A stretch of DNA of 64,000 nucleotides from DASSUW01 sp963806395 (GCA_963806395.1 CAWDYI010000020.1:1-64000), one strand, 5' to 3'; counted from the first letter of the stretch, positions 9,228 to 21,375 are shown. A program made the numbers and translations. The notes: generated from the letters alone by a model not told the origin.

Positions 9228-10789
9228 CAACGCTTGCAGCGACGGAGATCGGCTCGATCGTCGGCGGGAAGCCCCGGGCCGACGCCCCGGGCGGGCGTCT
9301 GACCTCGACGAACCCCGCCAACACCTCCGAGACCGTGGCCGAGGTGCGGCTCGCCGACGCCGCCACCTTCGTCGATGCCGCGCGCGCCGCGCGCGCCGCC
9401 CAGAAGGAGTGGGCCGCCGTGCCCGCGCCCGCCCGCGGCCGCGTGATCGCGAACGTCGGGCGCCTCGTCGAGGCCAACAAGGAGGCGCTCTCTCGGCTCG
9501 TCACGCGCGAGGTCGGCAAGCCGTACGCCGAGTCGCTCGGCGAGGTGCAGGAGATCATCGACACCTGCGACTTCTTCATCGGCGAGGGCCGGCGGCTTTA
9601 CGGCCAGACGGTTCCGTCGGAGATGCCGAACAAGCAGCTCTTCACGTTCCGGATGCCGGTCGGCGTCGCCGCGATCATCACCGCCGGCAACTTCCCGGTC
9701 GCGGTGCCCGCCTGGTACCTCGTGCCGGCGATCCTGTGCGGCAACGCGGTCGTGTGGAAGCCGGCCGAGTACTCGCCGGCGCTCGGCGACGCGCTGGCGC
9801 AGCTGTTCCACGCCGGCGGCGTGCCGGGCGGGGTGCTGAACGTCATCCAGGCCGAGGGCGCCGCGACGTTCGAGGGGCTCGAGCAGGCGCTCGACGAGCG
9901 CCTCGTCGACAAGGTCGGCTTCACCGGCTCGAGCGCGGTCGGCTCGAAGATCGGCGAGCTGTGCGGCCGCAACCTGCAGTCGCCGTGCCTGGAGCTCGGC
10001 GGCAAGAACCCGATGGTCGTGATGGACGACGCGGACGTCGACCTCGCCGTCGAGGGCGCGCTGTTCGGGGGCTACGGCACGGCCGGCCAGCGCTGCACGT
10101 CGCTCGGCACCTCGATCGTCCACGAGTCGATCCACGACGAGTTCGTGCGCAAGCTCGACCAGCGCCTGAGCACGGCCGCGATCGGCGATCCGACCCAGGA
10201 CGTCCTCTACGGCCCGATGCTGCACGAGCGCTTCGCGGAGCGCTTCGAGGACTGGCTCGGCCTGATCCGCGACCACCACACGACGTACGGCTCGTCCGCG
10301 CGCGGCCGGATCACCTCCGCCAACCCGCGCGAGGGCTTCGTCGGCGATCCGGACGCCGGCATCTACTACCACCCGGTGCTGGTCGACGGCGTCACGATCG
10401 ACGACGACCTGTACTCGACGGAGACGTTCGGCCCGATCACCGGCGTCGCCACGTTCCGTGACTTCGACGAGGCGATGGAGCTCGCCAACAACCACGGCTA
10501 CGGCCTCTCCTCCTCGATCTACACGCGGTCGGGGGAGAACGCCTTCCGCTTCCGGGAGCGGATCAGCGCCGGGATGGTGTCGGTCAACAACTCCACGTCG
10601 GGCGCCGAGGCGCATCTGCCGTTCGGCGGCAACGGCAAGTCGGGCAACGGGTCGCGCCAGTCGGGCATCTGGGTGCTCGACCAGTTCACCCGCTGGCAGT
10701 CGATGAACTGGGACTACGCGGGCAAGCTCCAGAAGGCGCAGATGGACGTCGTCGAGATCGACGCCGATCCGGAGTTCAGGCTCGAATAG
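9224..10789 (+). CDS. Aldehyde dehydrogenase, ALDH7-like
   Basis: The 521-aa NAD(P)-dependent dehydrogenase has the cofactor-binding stretch IITAGNFPVAVPAWYLVPAI, then WKPAEYSP, GFTGSSAVGS, the catalytic Glu in LELGGKNPM and the catalytic Cys in GTAGQRCTSLG. The AGQRCTSL and IVHESIHDEF context is like the ALDH7 (aminoadipate-semialdehyde) group, so a lysine-catabolic or general aldehyde-oxidising role is plausible. ATG 9224 overlaps the amidohydrolase stop (ATGA), suggesting these two act together on an amide or ring-opening product, which is inference. A strong hairpin terminator follows at 10835. Confidence 0.9.
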   Translation: MTTLAATEIGSIVGGKPRADAPGGRLTSTNPANTSETVAEVRLADAATFVDAARAARAAQKEWAAVPAPARGRVIANVGRLVEANKEALSRLVTREVGKPYAESLGEVQEIIDTCDFFIGEGRRLYGQTVPSEMPNKQLFTFRMPVGVAAIITAGNFPVAVPAWYLVPAILCGNAVVWKPAEYSPALGDALAQLFHAGGVPGGVLNVIQAEGAATFEGLEQALDERLVDKVGFTGSSAVGSKIGELCGRNLQSPCLELGGKNPMVVMDDADVDLAVEGALFGGYGTAGQRCTSLGTSIVHESIHDEFVRKLDQRLSTAAIGDPTQDVLYGPMLHERFAERFEDWLGLIRDHHTTYGSSARGRITSANPREGFVGDPDAGIYYHPVLVDGVTIDDDLYSTETFGPITGVATFRDFDEAMELANNHGYGLSSSIYTRSGENAFRFRERISAGMVSVNNSTSGAEAHLPFGGNGKSGNGSRQSGIWVLDQFTRWQSMNWDYAGKLQKAQMDVVEIDADPEFRLE

Positions 10790-10834
10790 CGGGGAGCGCC
10801 TACGCGCCAGCCGCGTGCGCTGATGAACCTTCTG

Positions 10835-10864
10835 GGAACGGCCGCCCGAACAGGCGGCCGTTCC
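10835..10864 (+). terminator. Hairpin terminator after the aldehyde dehydrogenase gene
   Basis: Arms GGAACGGCCGCC and GGCGGCCGTTCC are perfectly complementary around a CGAACA loop, followed by ATTCTCTCT. It lies 45 bp after the dehydrogenase stop and 24 bp before the next ATG. Confidence 0.75.
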
Positions 10865-10888
10865 ATTCTCTCTCCCCAGGAGGACCCC

Positions 10889-11731
10889 ATGAGCCGTACC
10901 CATTTCCTGCGCTGGAGCGCTGCGCTGGCCTCGGTGCTCGCACTCTCCACCGTCGCCGCGCAGGCCTCGCACGACCGCGACCGCTACGACCGCTCTCCGC
11001 GGCCGGACCGGATGCTGGTCGCGACCACCAACCAGAACCAGCTGATCAAGTTCAACGCACGCAATCCGGATCGCATCCGCGACATCGTGTCGATCTCCGG
11101 CCTGCCCGCCGGCACCACGCTGCGCGGGATCGACTTCCGGCCGAAGACGGGTGACCTCTACGGCGTCGGCTCCGACAGCGTCGTCTACCGCGTCAACCCG
11201 GACACGGGCATCGCCATCTCCGAGGGCCCGGCATTCACGCCGGCGCTGCGCGGCAAGGCGTTCGGCGTCGACTTCAACCCGGTCGTGGACAAGATCCGCG
11301 TCGTCAGCGACGACCGCCAGAACCTGCGGCTGAACGTGGACGAGGGCACCGTGCTGAGCACCGACAAGGACCTCAACCCCGGCATGCCGCAGGTCGTGGC
11401 GGCCGGCTACGAGAACTCGTCGTTCAGCTTCACGCAGCCCGCCGCGACGACGCTGCACGTGATCGACGCGGCCAACGACATGCTGTTCACGCAGACCCCG
11501 CCGAACGACGGCACGCTCACGAACGGCAAGCGGCTCCGCATCGACGTCGGTCTGAACGCCGGCTTCGACATCGCGGGCGCCGACAACCTCGGCCTCCTCG
11601 CGAACGCGACTCCGCGGCGTGGCACGAGCCTCTACACGGTCGACGTCACGACCGGCAAGACGAAGTGGCTCGGCCGCATCGGCGGCGGCAAGCGCCTCGT
11701 GGTCACCGGCCTGGCGGCCTGGCAGGACTGA
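10889..11731 (+). CDS. DUF4394 domain secreted protein
   Basis: The 280-aa protein begins with a signal peptide (MSRTHFLRWSAALASVLALS, cleavage likely after AQA). The mature part has beta-propeller-like repeats of the DUF4394 family: LRGIDFRPKTGDLYGVGSDS, a second copy around KAFGVDFNPVVDKIRVVSDD, and a C-terminal SLYTVDVTTGKTKWLGRI. The role is unknown; the family is extracytoplasmic. ATG 10889 has the ribosome binding site CAGGAGGA upstream. It is bracketed by hairpins at 10835 and 11745, so it is probably monocistronic. The following sigma/anti-sigma pair may be functionally linked but that is not shown. Confidence 0.85.
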   Translation: MSRTHFLRWSAALASVLALSTVAAQASHDRDRYDRSPRPDRMLVATTNQNQLIKFNARNPDRIRDIVSISGLPAGTTLRGIDFRPKTGDLYGVGSDSVVYRVNPDTGIAISEGPAFTPALRGKAFGVDFNPVVDKIRVVSDDRQNLRLNVDEGTVLSTDKDLNPGMPQVVAAGYENSSFSFTQPAATTLHVIDAANDMLFTQTPPNDGTLTNGKRLRIDVGLNAGFDIAGADNLGLLANATPRRGTSLYTVDVTTGKTKWLGRIGGGKRLVVTGLAAWQD

Positions 11732-11744
11732 CCTCCTCCGTGGT

Positions 11745-11773
11745 GGGCGGGCGGCTGATCCGGTCGCCCGCCC
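11745..11773 (+). terminator. GC-rich hairpin after the DUF4394 gene
   Basis: Arms GGGCGGGCG and CGCCCGCCC pair perfectly around an 11-nt loop, 14 bp past the stop. There is no U-run, so termination efficiency is uncertain. Confidence 0.5.
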
Positions 11774-11793
11774 GCTGCGCAGTCAGGTCCACG

Positions 11794-12369
11794 GTGCTCA
11801 ACGCCACGCCAACCGTCGCCGCGCTCACCGCGGACGCCGCCGAGGCCGAGCTGCTCGCGCTCGTCGCGGCCGGCGACCATGGCGCGCCGCTGCGGCGGCT
11901 CTATGCGCGCTACGAGCGCCGGCTGTACGGCTTCGGCCTCCGGTTGCTCGGCGAGTCCGGCCTCGCCGAGGAGCTCGTGCAGGAGACGTGGGTGCGAATG
12001 TGGCAGTCCGCCCCGCGTTTCGACCCCGAGCGCGGTACCGTCCGCGCCTTCCTCTTCACGATCGCCCGCCGCGTCGCCGCCGACCTGTGGCGACGACCGT
12101 CCTCCCGCGCGCTCGGCGCCGAGGTCGAGAGCGCCGGCGCCGTCGCGGCACGCGCGGACGAGGTGCTGCTCGCCGTGACCGTGCGCGACGCGATGACCTC
12201 CCTCTCTCCGGCCCATCGCGAGGTGCTGGAGCTGGTCTACGACGAGGACCTGAAGCTGGCTGAGATCGCCGAGCGGCTCGACGTCCCGCTCGGCACCGTC
12301 AAGACGCGCGCGCATCACGCGCTGCGCGGGCTGCGCCGCGCGCTCGAGGAGCGGGGCTGGGATGGCTGA
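11794..12369 (+). CDS. ECF-type RNA polymerase sigma factor
   Basis: The 191-aa protein has sigma region 2 (YARYERRLYGFGLRLLGESG, EELVQETWVRMW, GTVRAFLFTIARRVAADLWR) and region 4 (SLSPAHREVLELVYDEDLKL, AEIAERLDVPLGTVKTRAHH). GTG 11794 is the most likely start (MLNATPTVAALTADAAEAEL); in-frame alternatives exist up to 54 bp upstream. The anti-sigma gene starts inside its last codons with an 8-bp overlap, so sigma and its inhibitor are co-translated. Such SigK-type factors respond to envelope or oxidative stress and usually autoregulate. I see no clear ECF -35 AAC box in the GC-rich upstream stretch. Confidence 0.9.
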   Translation: MLNATPTVAALTADAAEAELLALVAAGDHGAPLRRLYARYERRLYGFGLRLLGESGLAEELVQETWVRMWQSAPRFDPERGTVRAFLFTIARRVAADLWRRPSSRALGAEVESAGAVAARADEVLLAVTVRDAMTSLSPAHREVLELVYDEDLKLAEIAERLDVPLGTVKTRAHHALRGLRRALEERGWDG

Positions 12370-13039
12370 GGTCAACGGCGCCCACACGGACCTCGCCGGC
12401 TACCTGCTCGGGGCGCTGACGCCGGCCGAGGCGGCGGACTTCGAACTTCATCTGGGCGACTGCGACGCGTGCCTGCGCGAGACCACCGAGCTGGGCGCGC
12501 TGCCGGAGCTGCTCGCCGCCGGCGCGCCCCCGTTCGAGGTGCCCGCGGGGCTCGCGGACCGGGTGCTCGCCACGATCGTGCCGCCCCCGCCGCGGCGGCG
12601 GTCCCGGTGGCGGGTGCTCGTGCCGATCGCGACCGCGACGGCGACCGCCGCCGCGGTGCTGGTCGTCGCATTCTCATCGGGCGGCGACGACGGTGGCCGC
12701 GAGCGGTACGCGCTTCAGGGCGGCGCCGCGCAGGTCACCGCGACGGTGCAGACGACCGGCGTGGGCCGCGAGGTGACGGTGCGGATCGACCGCCTGCGCG
12801 ACCCGCGGCCGGACGGCCTGTACGAGCTGTGGTTCGTGGCGCCGGACGACCGCCGCGGCCGCCCGCATCGCGTCTCCGCGGGGACGTTCCACCCCGACGG
12901 CGCCGGGCGCGGCACCGTGCGCCTGGTCGCCGCCGCCGACCCGGCGACGTACACGGCGATCTCGGTCACGCTCGAGCCGGCCGACGGCAACCCGCGCCGT
13001 CAGGGCCCGACGGTGCTGCGGGCGGTGCGCGCGCCGTAG
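12362..13039 (+). CDS. Anti-sigma factor, RskA-like
   Basis: The 225-aa membrane protein has an N-terminal zinc-binding anti-sigma domain with the HxxxCxxC motif in FELHLGDCDACLRE (about residues 28-41). A proline/arginine linker is followed by one membrane segment (WRVLVPIATATATAAAVLVV, about 81-102). The extracytoplasmic RskA domain includes LYELWFVAPDD and a C-terminal ISVTLEPADG. It should hold the preceding sigma factor at the membrane until regulated proteolysis releases it. Domain order and pairing fit the SigK/RskA system. Confidence 0.9.
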   Translation: MAEVNGAHTDLAGYLLGALTPAEAADFELHLGDCDACLRETTELGALPELLAAGAPPFEVPAGLADRVLATIVPPPPRRRSRWRVLVPIATATATAAAVLVVAFSSGGDDGGRERYALQGGAAQVTATVQTTGVGREVTVRIDRLRDPRPDGLYELWFVAPDDRRGRPHRVSAGTFHPDGAGRGTVRLVAAADPATYTAISVTLEPADGNPRRQGPTVLRAVRAP

Positions 13040-13043
13040 CTCG

Positions 13044-13304
13044 TCAGTCGAACAGCTCGCTCAGGAAGCTGCTCTTCTTCTTGCGCCGGCCGTGGTGGCC
13101 CTCGTCGCGATACTCACCGCCGCCGCTCCGCGAGGACTCCTTCTCATGACGGTCGCCGCCGCCGTAGTAGCCGGTCTCGGCGTCGACGAGCCGCTCGAGC
13201 TCGCCGCGGTCGAGGAAGATGCCGCGGCACTCGGTGCACTGATCGATGTCGACGCCGTTGCGCTCGTACCGGCGCATGTCGCCCCCGCACTTCGGACAGG
13301 TCAT
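13044..13304 (-). CDS. Zinc ribbon protein (zf-TFIIB family)
   Basis: The 86-aa product starts MTCPKCGGDMRRYERNGVDI and continues with CTECRGIFLDRGELERLVD: two CxxC pairs of the TFIIB-type zinc ribbon. The C-terminal half is Gly/Ser/charged with a RRKKKSSFLSELF end. ATG 13304 is chosen because GGGAG lies about 7 nt upstream and the metal-binding residues start at once. An upstream start in the same frame would add 18 unrelated residues. Family members are small proteins of unknown role. Confidence 0.8.
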   Translation of the reverse strand: MTCPKCGGDMRRYERNGVDIDQCTECRGIFLDRGELERLVDAETGYYGGGDRHEKESSRSGGGEYRDEGHHGRRKKKSSFLSELFD

Positions 13305-13382
13305 GTCTCGTCTCCCGTTGTTGTCTGAGCCAACCCTACGGCCGCTACTTCGCGTCAACCTAAACGGCCTCGCCCGGCGCCG

Positions 13383-14487
13383 CTAGGCCCACTTCACCTC
13401 GGCGACCTCGCACCCCCGGTGGGGCGCCAGCAGCACCGCCTCGGCCTCGATCGCGTCGCCCGCGCGGCGTGCGGCGGGCGTGACCGGCTCGAGTGTGAGC
13501 ACGAGCCGGCGGCCCTTCTTGGCCGGCCGCCAGAGGCCCGCGAGATCGCCGTCGACGAGCACGACGCCCGGGTTGCCGATCGGCCGCCGCACGCGGGCGC
13601 GCAACTCGCGGTCGGGCAGCAGCGTGTCGCGGTCGCGCTGGTCGAGATACGGGTCGTAGCCGGGCAACAGGCGGACGCCCGACGCGGCGGGCGGATCGGC
13701 GAGGCGGTCGGCGTCGGCCGCGAGGATCAGCCGCGGCGGCCGTCGAACGTCACCTCCGCCGTCTCGTCCTCGACGCGGGCGAGCAGCGCCCGCGCGTGGT
13801 CGGGACCGACGCCCGCCCAGGCGGCCAGCTCCGAGTGCCCGGCGGGCCCGTAGGCGTGCAGGAACCGGCGCGTGAGCTCGGCCGCGGGATCGCCACCTTC
13901 GGCGCGGCCGGCGGCGCGCCGAACACCGTCGTTCGCCCCTCGCGGCCGGCGACGCTGAGCACGCCCGTGACGCCGGTCGCCCGCCACAGCAGCGGGTGCA
14001 CGTGATGGCTGCCGCAGCCGCGGCACCACCACAGCAGATCCGCCGGCAGCCGGTCGCGCAGCGCCTGGTGGAACTCGTCGCGCGCGAGCGGCTCTGCGCT
14101 CAGCGCGTCGGCGACCGCGGCGCTCACGCGCTCGAGCGCGTCCTGCGCTCCGATCCCCGCGGCATCGAGCGGCTCCATGGCGGTGCCGATCAGCGTGCGC
14201 GCAGCGTCCTCGTCGGGCGGCAGCAGCGCGGTGGTGAAGACGGCGAGATCGCGGCGGGGCACCGCGATCGCGGCGCCGCGGAAGCTGTAGACGATCACCA
14301 GCGCGTCGAGGTCGCCGGGCTGCGCGCCCTCGACCCGCGCGGCCAGCGCCGCGCTCGCCGAGCCCGGCGGGAGGTCCTGCAGCCCGGCAACCGCGGCGGC
14401 CTCCTCGGCCGATCCGGCCGGCAGCCGCTGGTGCAGGTTGTGGGCGGCCAGCCGGAACGCGAGCGCCTGCTCGCGTCCGACCTCCAT
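13383..14487 (-). pseudogene. Winged helix DNA-binding domain protein, two frameshifts
   Basis: Three consecutive minus-strand frames give one protein of about 367 aa in the winged helix family PF06224 (YcaQ/AlkX relatives). The first frame (from ATG 14487) starts MEVGREQALAFRLAAHNLHQ and runs to GREGRTTVFGAPPAAP near 13905. The second carries TRRFLHAYGPAGHSELAAWA and ends at DETAEVTFDGRR near 13735. The third has LILAADADRLADPP, LLPGYDPYLDQRDR, RPIGNPGVVLVDG. Each switch fits one missing base in a G/C run. The start is 1 bp past the stop of the TPP-enzyme gene, so they would share a transcript. Members are linked to DNA repair or crosslink unhooking; the role here is unknown. Confidence 0.7.
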
Positions 14488-14488
14488 A

Positions 14489-16112
14489 CTAATGCCGCCG
14501 GCGGTACCAGTTCGGCGACGTGTTGGGCGGCGGCACGAGCGGCTCGGGCGTGCGCGCCACGAGCACCGACGGCGCGCGCTCGGCGACGTGCTCGGCGAGC
14601 GCCTCGCCGAACTCGTCGTCGAGGCCGTCGACGGTCTCGGCGCGGATGCCGAACGCGGTCGCGAGCGCCGCGAAGTCGGGCGTGTGCAGGTCGACGCCGT
14701 AGCGCTCGGCGCCCGCCACGTCCTGGTCGTACCGCAGCATCCCGTAGCCGCCGTCGTCGACGATCACCGCGGTGAGCGGGAGCCGCTCCTGCGCCATCGT
14801 CGCCAGCTCGCCGCAGGCGAACAGGAAGCCGCCGTCGCCGGCGACCGCGACCACCGGCCCGCCGCCGGCGAGCGCGGCGCCGAGCGCGGCCGGGAACGCG
14901 TAGCCGAGCGTGCCCCAGCCGAGCGGGATCTGCAGGCGGCGCGGCGCCGACGGCGTGTAGAAGCCGGCCAGCCAGTAGCCGGGGATGCACATGTCGGCGA
15001 CCACGATCGCGTCGTCGGGCAGCGCGAAGCGCATCGCGTCGAGGAACCGCAGCGCGCGCCCGTCGAGCTCCGAGCACGACTGAGCGCGCACCTCGTGCAG
15101 GCGCTCGGAGAGCGACTCGAGCCCGTCGCGCTCGTCGACCCGCTCGGCGAGCGCGGCCGTCGCGCGCACCGCGTCGCCTTCGAGCAGGCAGTCGACGCGG
15201 TAGTTCTTGGCCGCGTCCTCGCCGTCGAGGTTGACGGCGATCAGCGCCGGCGGCTGCGGCATCGCGAAGTTCTGGGTCTGGACGCCGTCGAGGTCGGAGC
15301 CGATCGCGACGACGACGTCGGCCTCGTCCCACAGCGCGCCCGCGGGCGCGACGTGCGCCGGCATCCCGACCAGGCACGGGTGCGCGGGCGCGAGCACGCC
15401 GGCCGCGCCGTAGGTCGTCAGCACCGGCGCGGCGAGCCGCTCGGCCAGCCGCGCCACCTCCGGCCCGGCCTCGCGCGCGCCGCCGCCGATCCACAGCAGC
15501 GGCCGCTCGGCGGCGGCGAGGCGGGCGGCGGCGTCCTCGAGCGCGCCGGCGCCGGTCGTCAGCGCGGCGGCGGGCGAGGCGGGCGCGTCCTCGGCACGTC
15601 GGCGGCCAGCAGGTCGGTCGCGACCTCCAGGTAGACCGGCCGGTACGGCTGCTCCGCCGCCACCGCCACCGCCGCCGTCGCCGCGGGTGCGACCTGCGTC
15701 CGGCGCGAGCGCGCGGTGCGTCGCCTTCACGACCGGCGCGAACATCGCCGCCTGGTCGGTGGTCTCGTGCAGGACGCCGCGGTAGACCTCGGGCCGCCGC
15801 AGGCTCGACGGGATGTCGGTCGCGATCACCAGCACCGGCGAGCGCGACGCCCACGCCTCGCCGACCGCGCCGAGCGTGTTCGCGGCGCCCGGGCCCGGTC
15901 GTCGTCAGCGCGACGCCGAGCCGGCCGGTCGCGCGCGCGTAGCCGTCGGCGGCGTACGCGGCCGCCTGCTCGTGGCGCACGCCGACGAGCCGGATCGGCG
16001 AGTCCCGCAGCGCCTCCCACAGCGCGAGGTTGTGCACGCCGGGCAGCCCGAAGCACACCTCGACGCCGCGGTCCTGGAGCAGATCGACGATCAGCCGCGC
16101 GCCGGTCGGCAT
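14489..16112 (-). pseudogene. TPP-dependent acetolactate synthase-like enzyme, frameshifted
   Basis: The coding trace is a thiamine-pyrophosphate enzyme of about 540 aa. The N-terminal frame from ATG 16112 has GVEVCFGLPGVHNLALWEAL and VRHEQAAAYAADGYAR with the TPP-activating Glu, up to TTTGPG. An extra base near 15895 shifts it. The next piece reads MLVIATDIPSSLRRPEVYRG, then frames change again near 15705 and 15595. The remaining 370 residues are intact: LTTYGAAGVLAPAHPCLVGM, VVVAIGSDLDGVQ, PLGWGTLGYAFPAALGAALA, VAGDGGFLFACGE. The cofactor motif reads VDDGGYGML where most relatives have an Asn-Asp pair. Substrate is unclear; ALS, glyoxylate carboligase and relatives are all possible. Confidence 0.7.
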
Positions 16113-16277
16113 TCAGCGCGGGCGCGTGCCGCCCTTGCGGCGACTCGTGATCTGGCGCCGCACCTGGTCGATCGTCGCTCGCCCCTGCGGGCTGCGGGCG
16201 TAGCGGCTGGCTTGGCTGAACGCGCGCTGCCCGTGCCGGGAGCGGGCGAGACGCAGGATTCGGTTGAACAGAGCCAC
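16113..16277 (-). CDS. Small basic protein (54 aa)
   Basis: GTG 16277 opens a short frame encoding MALFNRILRLARSRHGQRAF, then SQASRYARSPQGRATIDQ and a KGGTRPR end, with stop TGA directly abutting the ATG of the TPP-enzyme gene. An AGGA box sits about 8 nt upstream of the GTG. The product is strongly basic with two predicted helices, like small actinobacterial hypotheticals that may bind nucleic acid. Support is the ribosome binding site, the exact junction with the next gene and the sensible composition. Function unknown. Confidence 0.5.
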   Translation of the reverse strand: MALFNRILRLARSRHGQRAFSQASRYARSPQGRATIDQVRRQITSRRKGGTRPR

Positions 16278-16299
16278 AGGGCGATCCTACCCACGAATC

Positions 16300-16336
16300 G
16301 AACCTTGACACAGGTGTGTCAGGGTTCCGCTACACT
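16300..16336 (+). promoter_or_regulatory. MerR-type promoter with dyad operator
   Basis: -35 TTGACA (16305-16310) and -10 TACACT (16331-16336) are separated by 20 bp, longer than the usual 17. A dyad with core TGACACA-N2-TGTGTCA (16306-16321) overlaps the -35. It extends outwards through GAACC on the left and GGTTC on the right (16300-16327), only one position breaking symmetry. Long spacers with an operator inside are typical of MerR-activated promoters. It lies directly before the MerR gene. Confidence 0.75.
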
Positions 16337-16346
16337 GGGGCCCCGG

Positions 16347-16715
16347 ATGGACGCACTGACGATCCACGAGGCGGCGGAGACCTCGGGCTGGTCGCCGAGG
16401 ATGCTGCGGTACGTCGAGCGCGTCGGGCTCGTCGAGCCCGCCCGCTCCGCGTCCGGCTACCGGCTCTACGGGCCTGCCGAGCTGCAGCGGCTGCGGACGC
16501 TGCGCGAGTTGCTCGCAGAGCACGACATCAGCCTGTCCGACCTGGCGTTCGCCTCGCGCCTCCGGCGCGACCCCGATCTGCGCCAGGCGATCGACACCTG
16601 GCTCGAAGCCAAGGCCGAGCGTCCCGAGGACGTGCCGGCCGACGACTGGATGCGCTGGGAGCAGGAGAAGCACCAGCGGCTGCTCGACGCCGCCGCCCTT
16701 ACCGCGACCCCCTGA
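16347..16715 (+). CDS. MerR family transcriptional regulator
   Basis: The 122-aa protein has a MerR winged helix: LTIHEAAETSGWSPRMLRYV (HTH), then ERVGLVEPARSASGYRLYG (wing) and LQRLRTLRELLAEHDISLSD. A short C-terminal part lacks an obvious cysteine pair for metal binding, so the effector is probably organic. The promoter upstream has a 28-bp dyad in a 20-bp spacer, consistent with autoregulation. The adenosylhomocysteinase gene begins 22 bp downstream, making methylation-cycle control the natural guess. Related MerR regulators sit next to ahcY in other actinobacteria as far as I recall. Confidence 0.88.
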   Translation: MDALTIHEAAETSGWSPRMLRYVERVGLVEPARSASGYRLYGPAELQRLRTLRELLAEHDISLSDLAFASRLRRDPDLRQAIDTWLEAKAERPEDVPADDWMRWEQEKHQRLLDAAALTATP

Positions 16716-16737
16716 CGAACCACGGAGAGATCTTCAC

Positions 16738-18164
<1,427 letters not shown>

Positions 18165-18165
<1 letters not shown>

Positions 18166-18757
18166 TGGTCGACCCGAACCAGCACGACCGATTCACCCTA
18201 AGGCAGAAGTTCACGCTGGTCATCAACCAGTACGAGTTCTCGCTGCCGGAGGACGGCCAGGCGTTCTGCTTCGTCGAGCAGAAGCGGTTCAAGTTCAAGG
18301 AGGACATCCGCTTCTTCACCGACGCGTCGAAGTCGACCGAGCTGCTGCGGATCAAGGCGCGCCAGCGCTTTGATCCGCGCGCCACGTACGACGTCACGGC
18401 GGCCGACGGCTCGAAGATCGGTGACATCCAGAAGGTCTTCGGGACGAGCCTGATCCGGTCCACGTACGCGATCAACTCCGCGACGGGGACCGTCCAGGCG
18501 CAGGAGCAGAACCTCATGGTCGCGCTGTTCCGGCGGCTCGTGGGCCTGATCCCCTACGTCGGCGACTTCGCCGACTGGCTGCCGATCCCGTATCACTTCG
18601 TGTTCAAGCGCGACGCGGATACGCTCGGCTTCCACAAACGTCGCATCGGCAGCTTCACCGACATCTACGACATCGACATGTCCGGCGATCCCGAGAGAAC
18701 GCTCGACCGGCGCCTCGTGCTGGCGGTGGCGGTCGGGATGGACGCACTCCAGGCACG

Positions 18758-18761
<4 letters not shown>
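18165..18761 (+). CDS. LURP-one-related (tubby-like) family protein
   Basis: The 198-aa product resembles the LOR/YxjI family (PF04525), a tubby-like beta-barrel around a central helix: FTLRQKFTLVINQYEFSLPE at the start, then KFKEDIRFFTDASKSTELLR, FDPRATYDVTAADGSKIGDI and SFTDIYDIDMSGDPERTLDR. In bacteria the family is linked to membrane or phospholipid binding but has no settled function. GTG 18165 overlaps the last base of the ahcY stop codon and keeps the family N-terminus; no better start exists. Its stop overlaps the ATG of the decarboxylase gene. Confidence 0.75.
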
Positions 18762-20121
<1,360 letters not shown>

Positions 20122-20122
<1 letters not shown>

Positions 20123-21375
20123 TGGCCGGCTCGGACGTCGCCGACGGCGCACTCGCCGCCACCGGCGAGGCGCGGATCGAATGGGCCGACGGGCAGATGC
20201 CGGTGCTGCGCTCGATCCGCGAGCGGTTCGCGCGCGAGCGCCCGCTCGAGGGGATCGTGGTCGGCGCCTGCCTGCACGTCACCTCCGAGACCGCCAACCT
20301 CGTCCGCACGCTCGCGGCCGGGGGCGCCGATGTCGCGCTGTGCGCGTCGAACCCCTTCGCCACCCAGGACAGCGTCGCCGCCGCGCTCGCCGCGGCCGGC
20401 ACCGAGGTGCACGCCGTGCGCGGGGACGACGCCGAGGCGTGGGCCACGCGCGTCGCGGCGGTCGTGGCGCGCGGGCCCCGGATCACGCTCGACGACGGGG
20501 CGGACCTGCTGACGGCCCTGCACCTCGCGCGGCCCGACCTGCTCGACGGCATGCTGGGCGGCACGGAGGAGACCACGACCGGGCTCGTCAGGCTGCGGGC
20601 GCTGGAGACCGAGGGCCGGCTCGCCTATCCGGTGATCGCGGTCAACGAGGCGGTCACCGAGCGCGTGTTCAACGACCGCTTCGGCACCGGCCAGTCGACG
20701 CTCGACGGCATCCTGCGCACCACCAACCTGCTGCTCGCGGGACGCACGCTCGTCGTGTTCGGCTACGGCTGGACGGGCAAGGGCATCGCGCTGCGCGCCG
20801 ACGGGCTCGGCGCCTCGGTGATCGTGTGCGAGGTCGACCCGCTGCGGGCGCTGGAGGCGCGGATGGACGGCTTCGACGTGCTGCCCGCCCTCGAGGCCGC
20901 CGAGCGCGGCGACGTGTTCGTCACGGTCACGGGCGGGCGCGACGTGCTGCGACGCGAGCACTTCGAGCGCATGAAGGACGGCGCCGTGCTCGCCAACGCC
21001 GGGCATTTCGACGTCGAGATCGACCTCGAAGGGCTGCGCGCCGGCGCCGAGTCCGTGCGCGAGGTGCGGCCGCTGGTCGAGCAGTACGTCGTCAACGGCC
21101 GTCGGCTGAACCTGCTGGCGAGCGGGCGCGTGGTCAACCTGGCGGCCGCCGAGGGCCATCCGGCGGCCGTGATGGACATCTCGTTCGCGCTCCAGGCGCT
21201 AGCGACCGAGCAGCTGACACTGCGGGCGGGAGAGCTCGCGCCGGGCGTGCACCCGGTGTCCGACGACGTCGACCGCGAGGTCGCCGCGCTCAAGCTCGCC
21301 TCGCTCGGCGTCCAGATCGACACGCTCAGCCCGGACCAGGAGCGCTACCTGCGCGGCTGGCGGCCCGACGGATAA
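20122..21375 (+). CDS. S-adenosylhomocysteinase-like protein (short type)
   Basis: The 417-aa protein is a second member of the family, without the insertion of the long type, as in Thermotoga/archaeal enzymes. Motifs: IVVGACLHVTSETANLVRTL, ASNPFATQDSVAAALA, GGTEETTTGLVRL, NDRFGTGQSTLDGILRTTN, the NAD site VVFGYGWTGKGIALRADGLG, NAGHFDVEIDLEGL and RLNLLASGRVVNLAAAEGH. The C-terminus lacks the KPxHYRY tail found in the long type. ATG 20122 overlaps the decarboxylase stop (GTG 20119 is also possible). It may do the same reaction, or hydrolyse a different nucleosidyl thioether; the paralogy is discussed in the findings. Confidence 0.88.

Noticed and set aside
9215..11458. Minus-strand open frame of 747 residues opposite the aldehyde dehydrogenase and DUF4394 genes
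   Set aside because: Antisense shadow; the opposite strand has complete domains.
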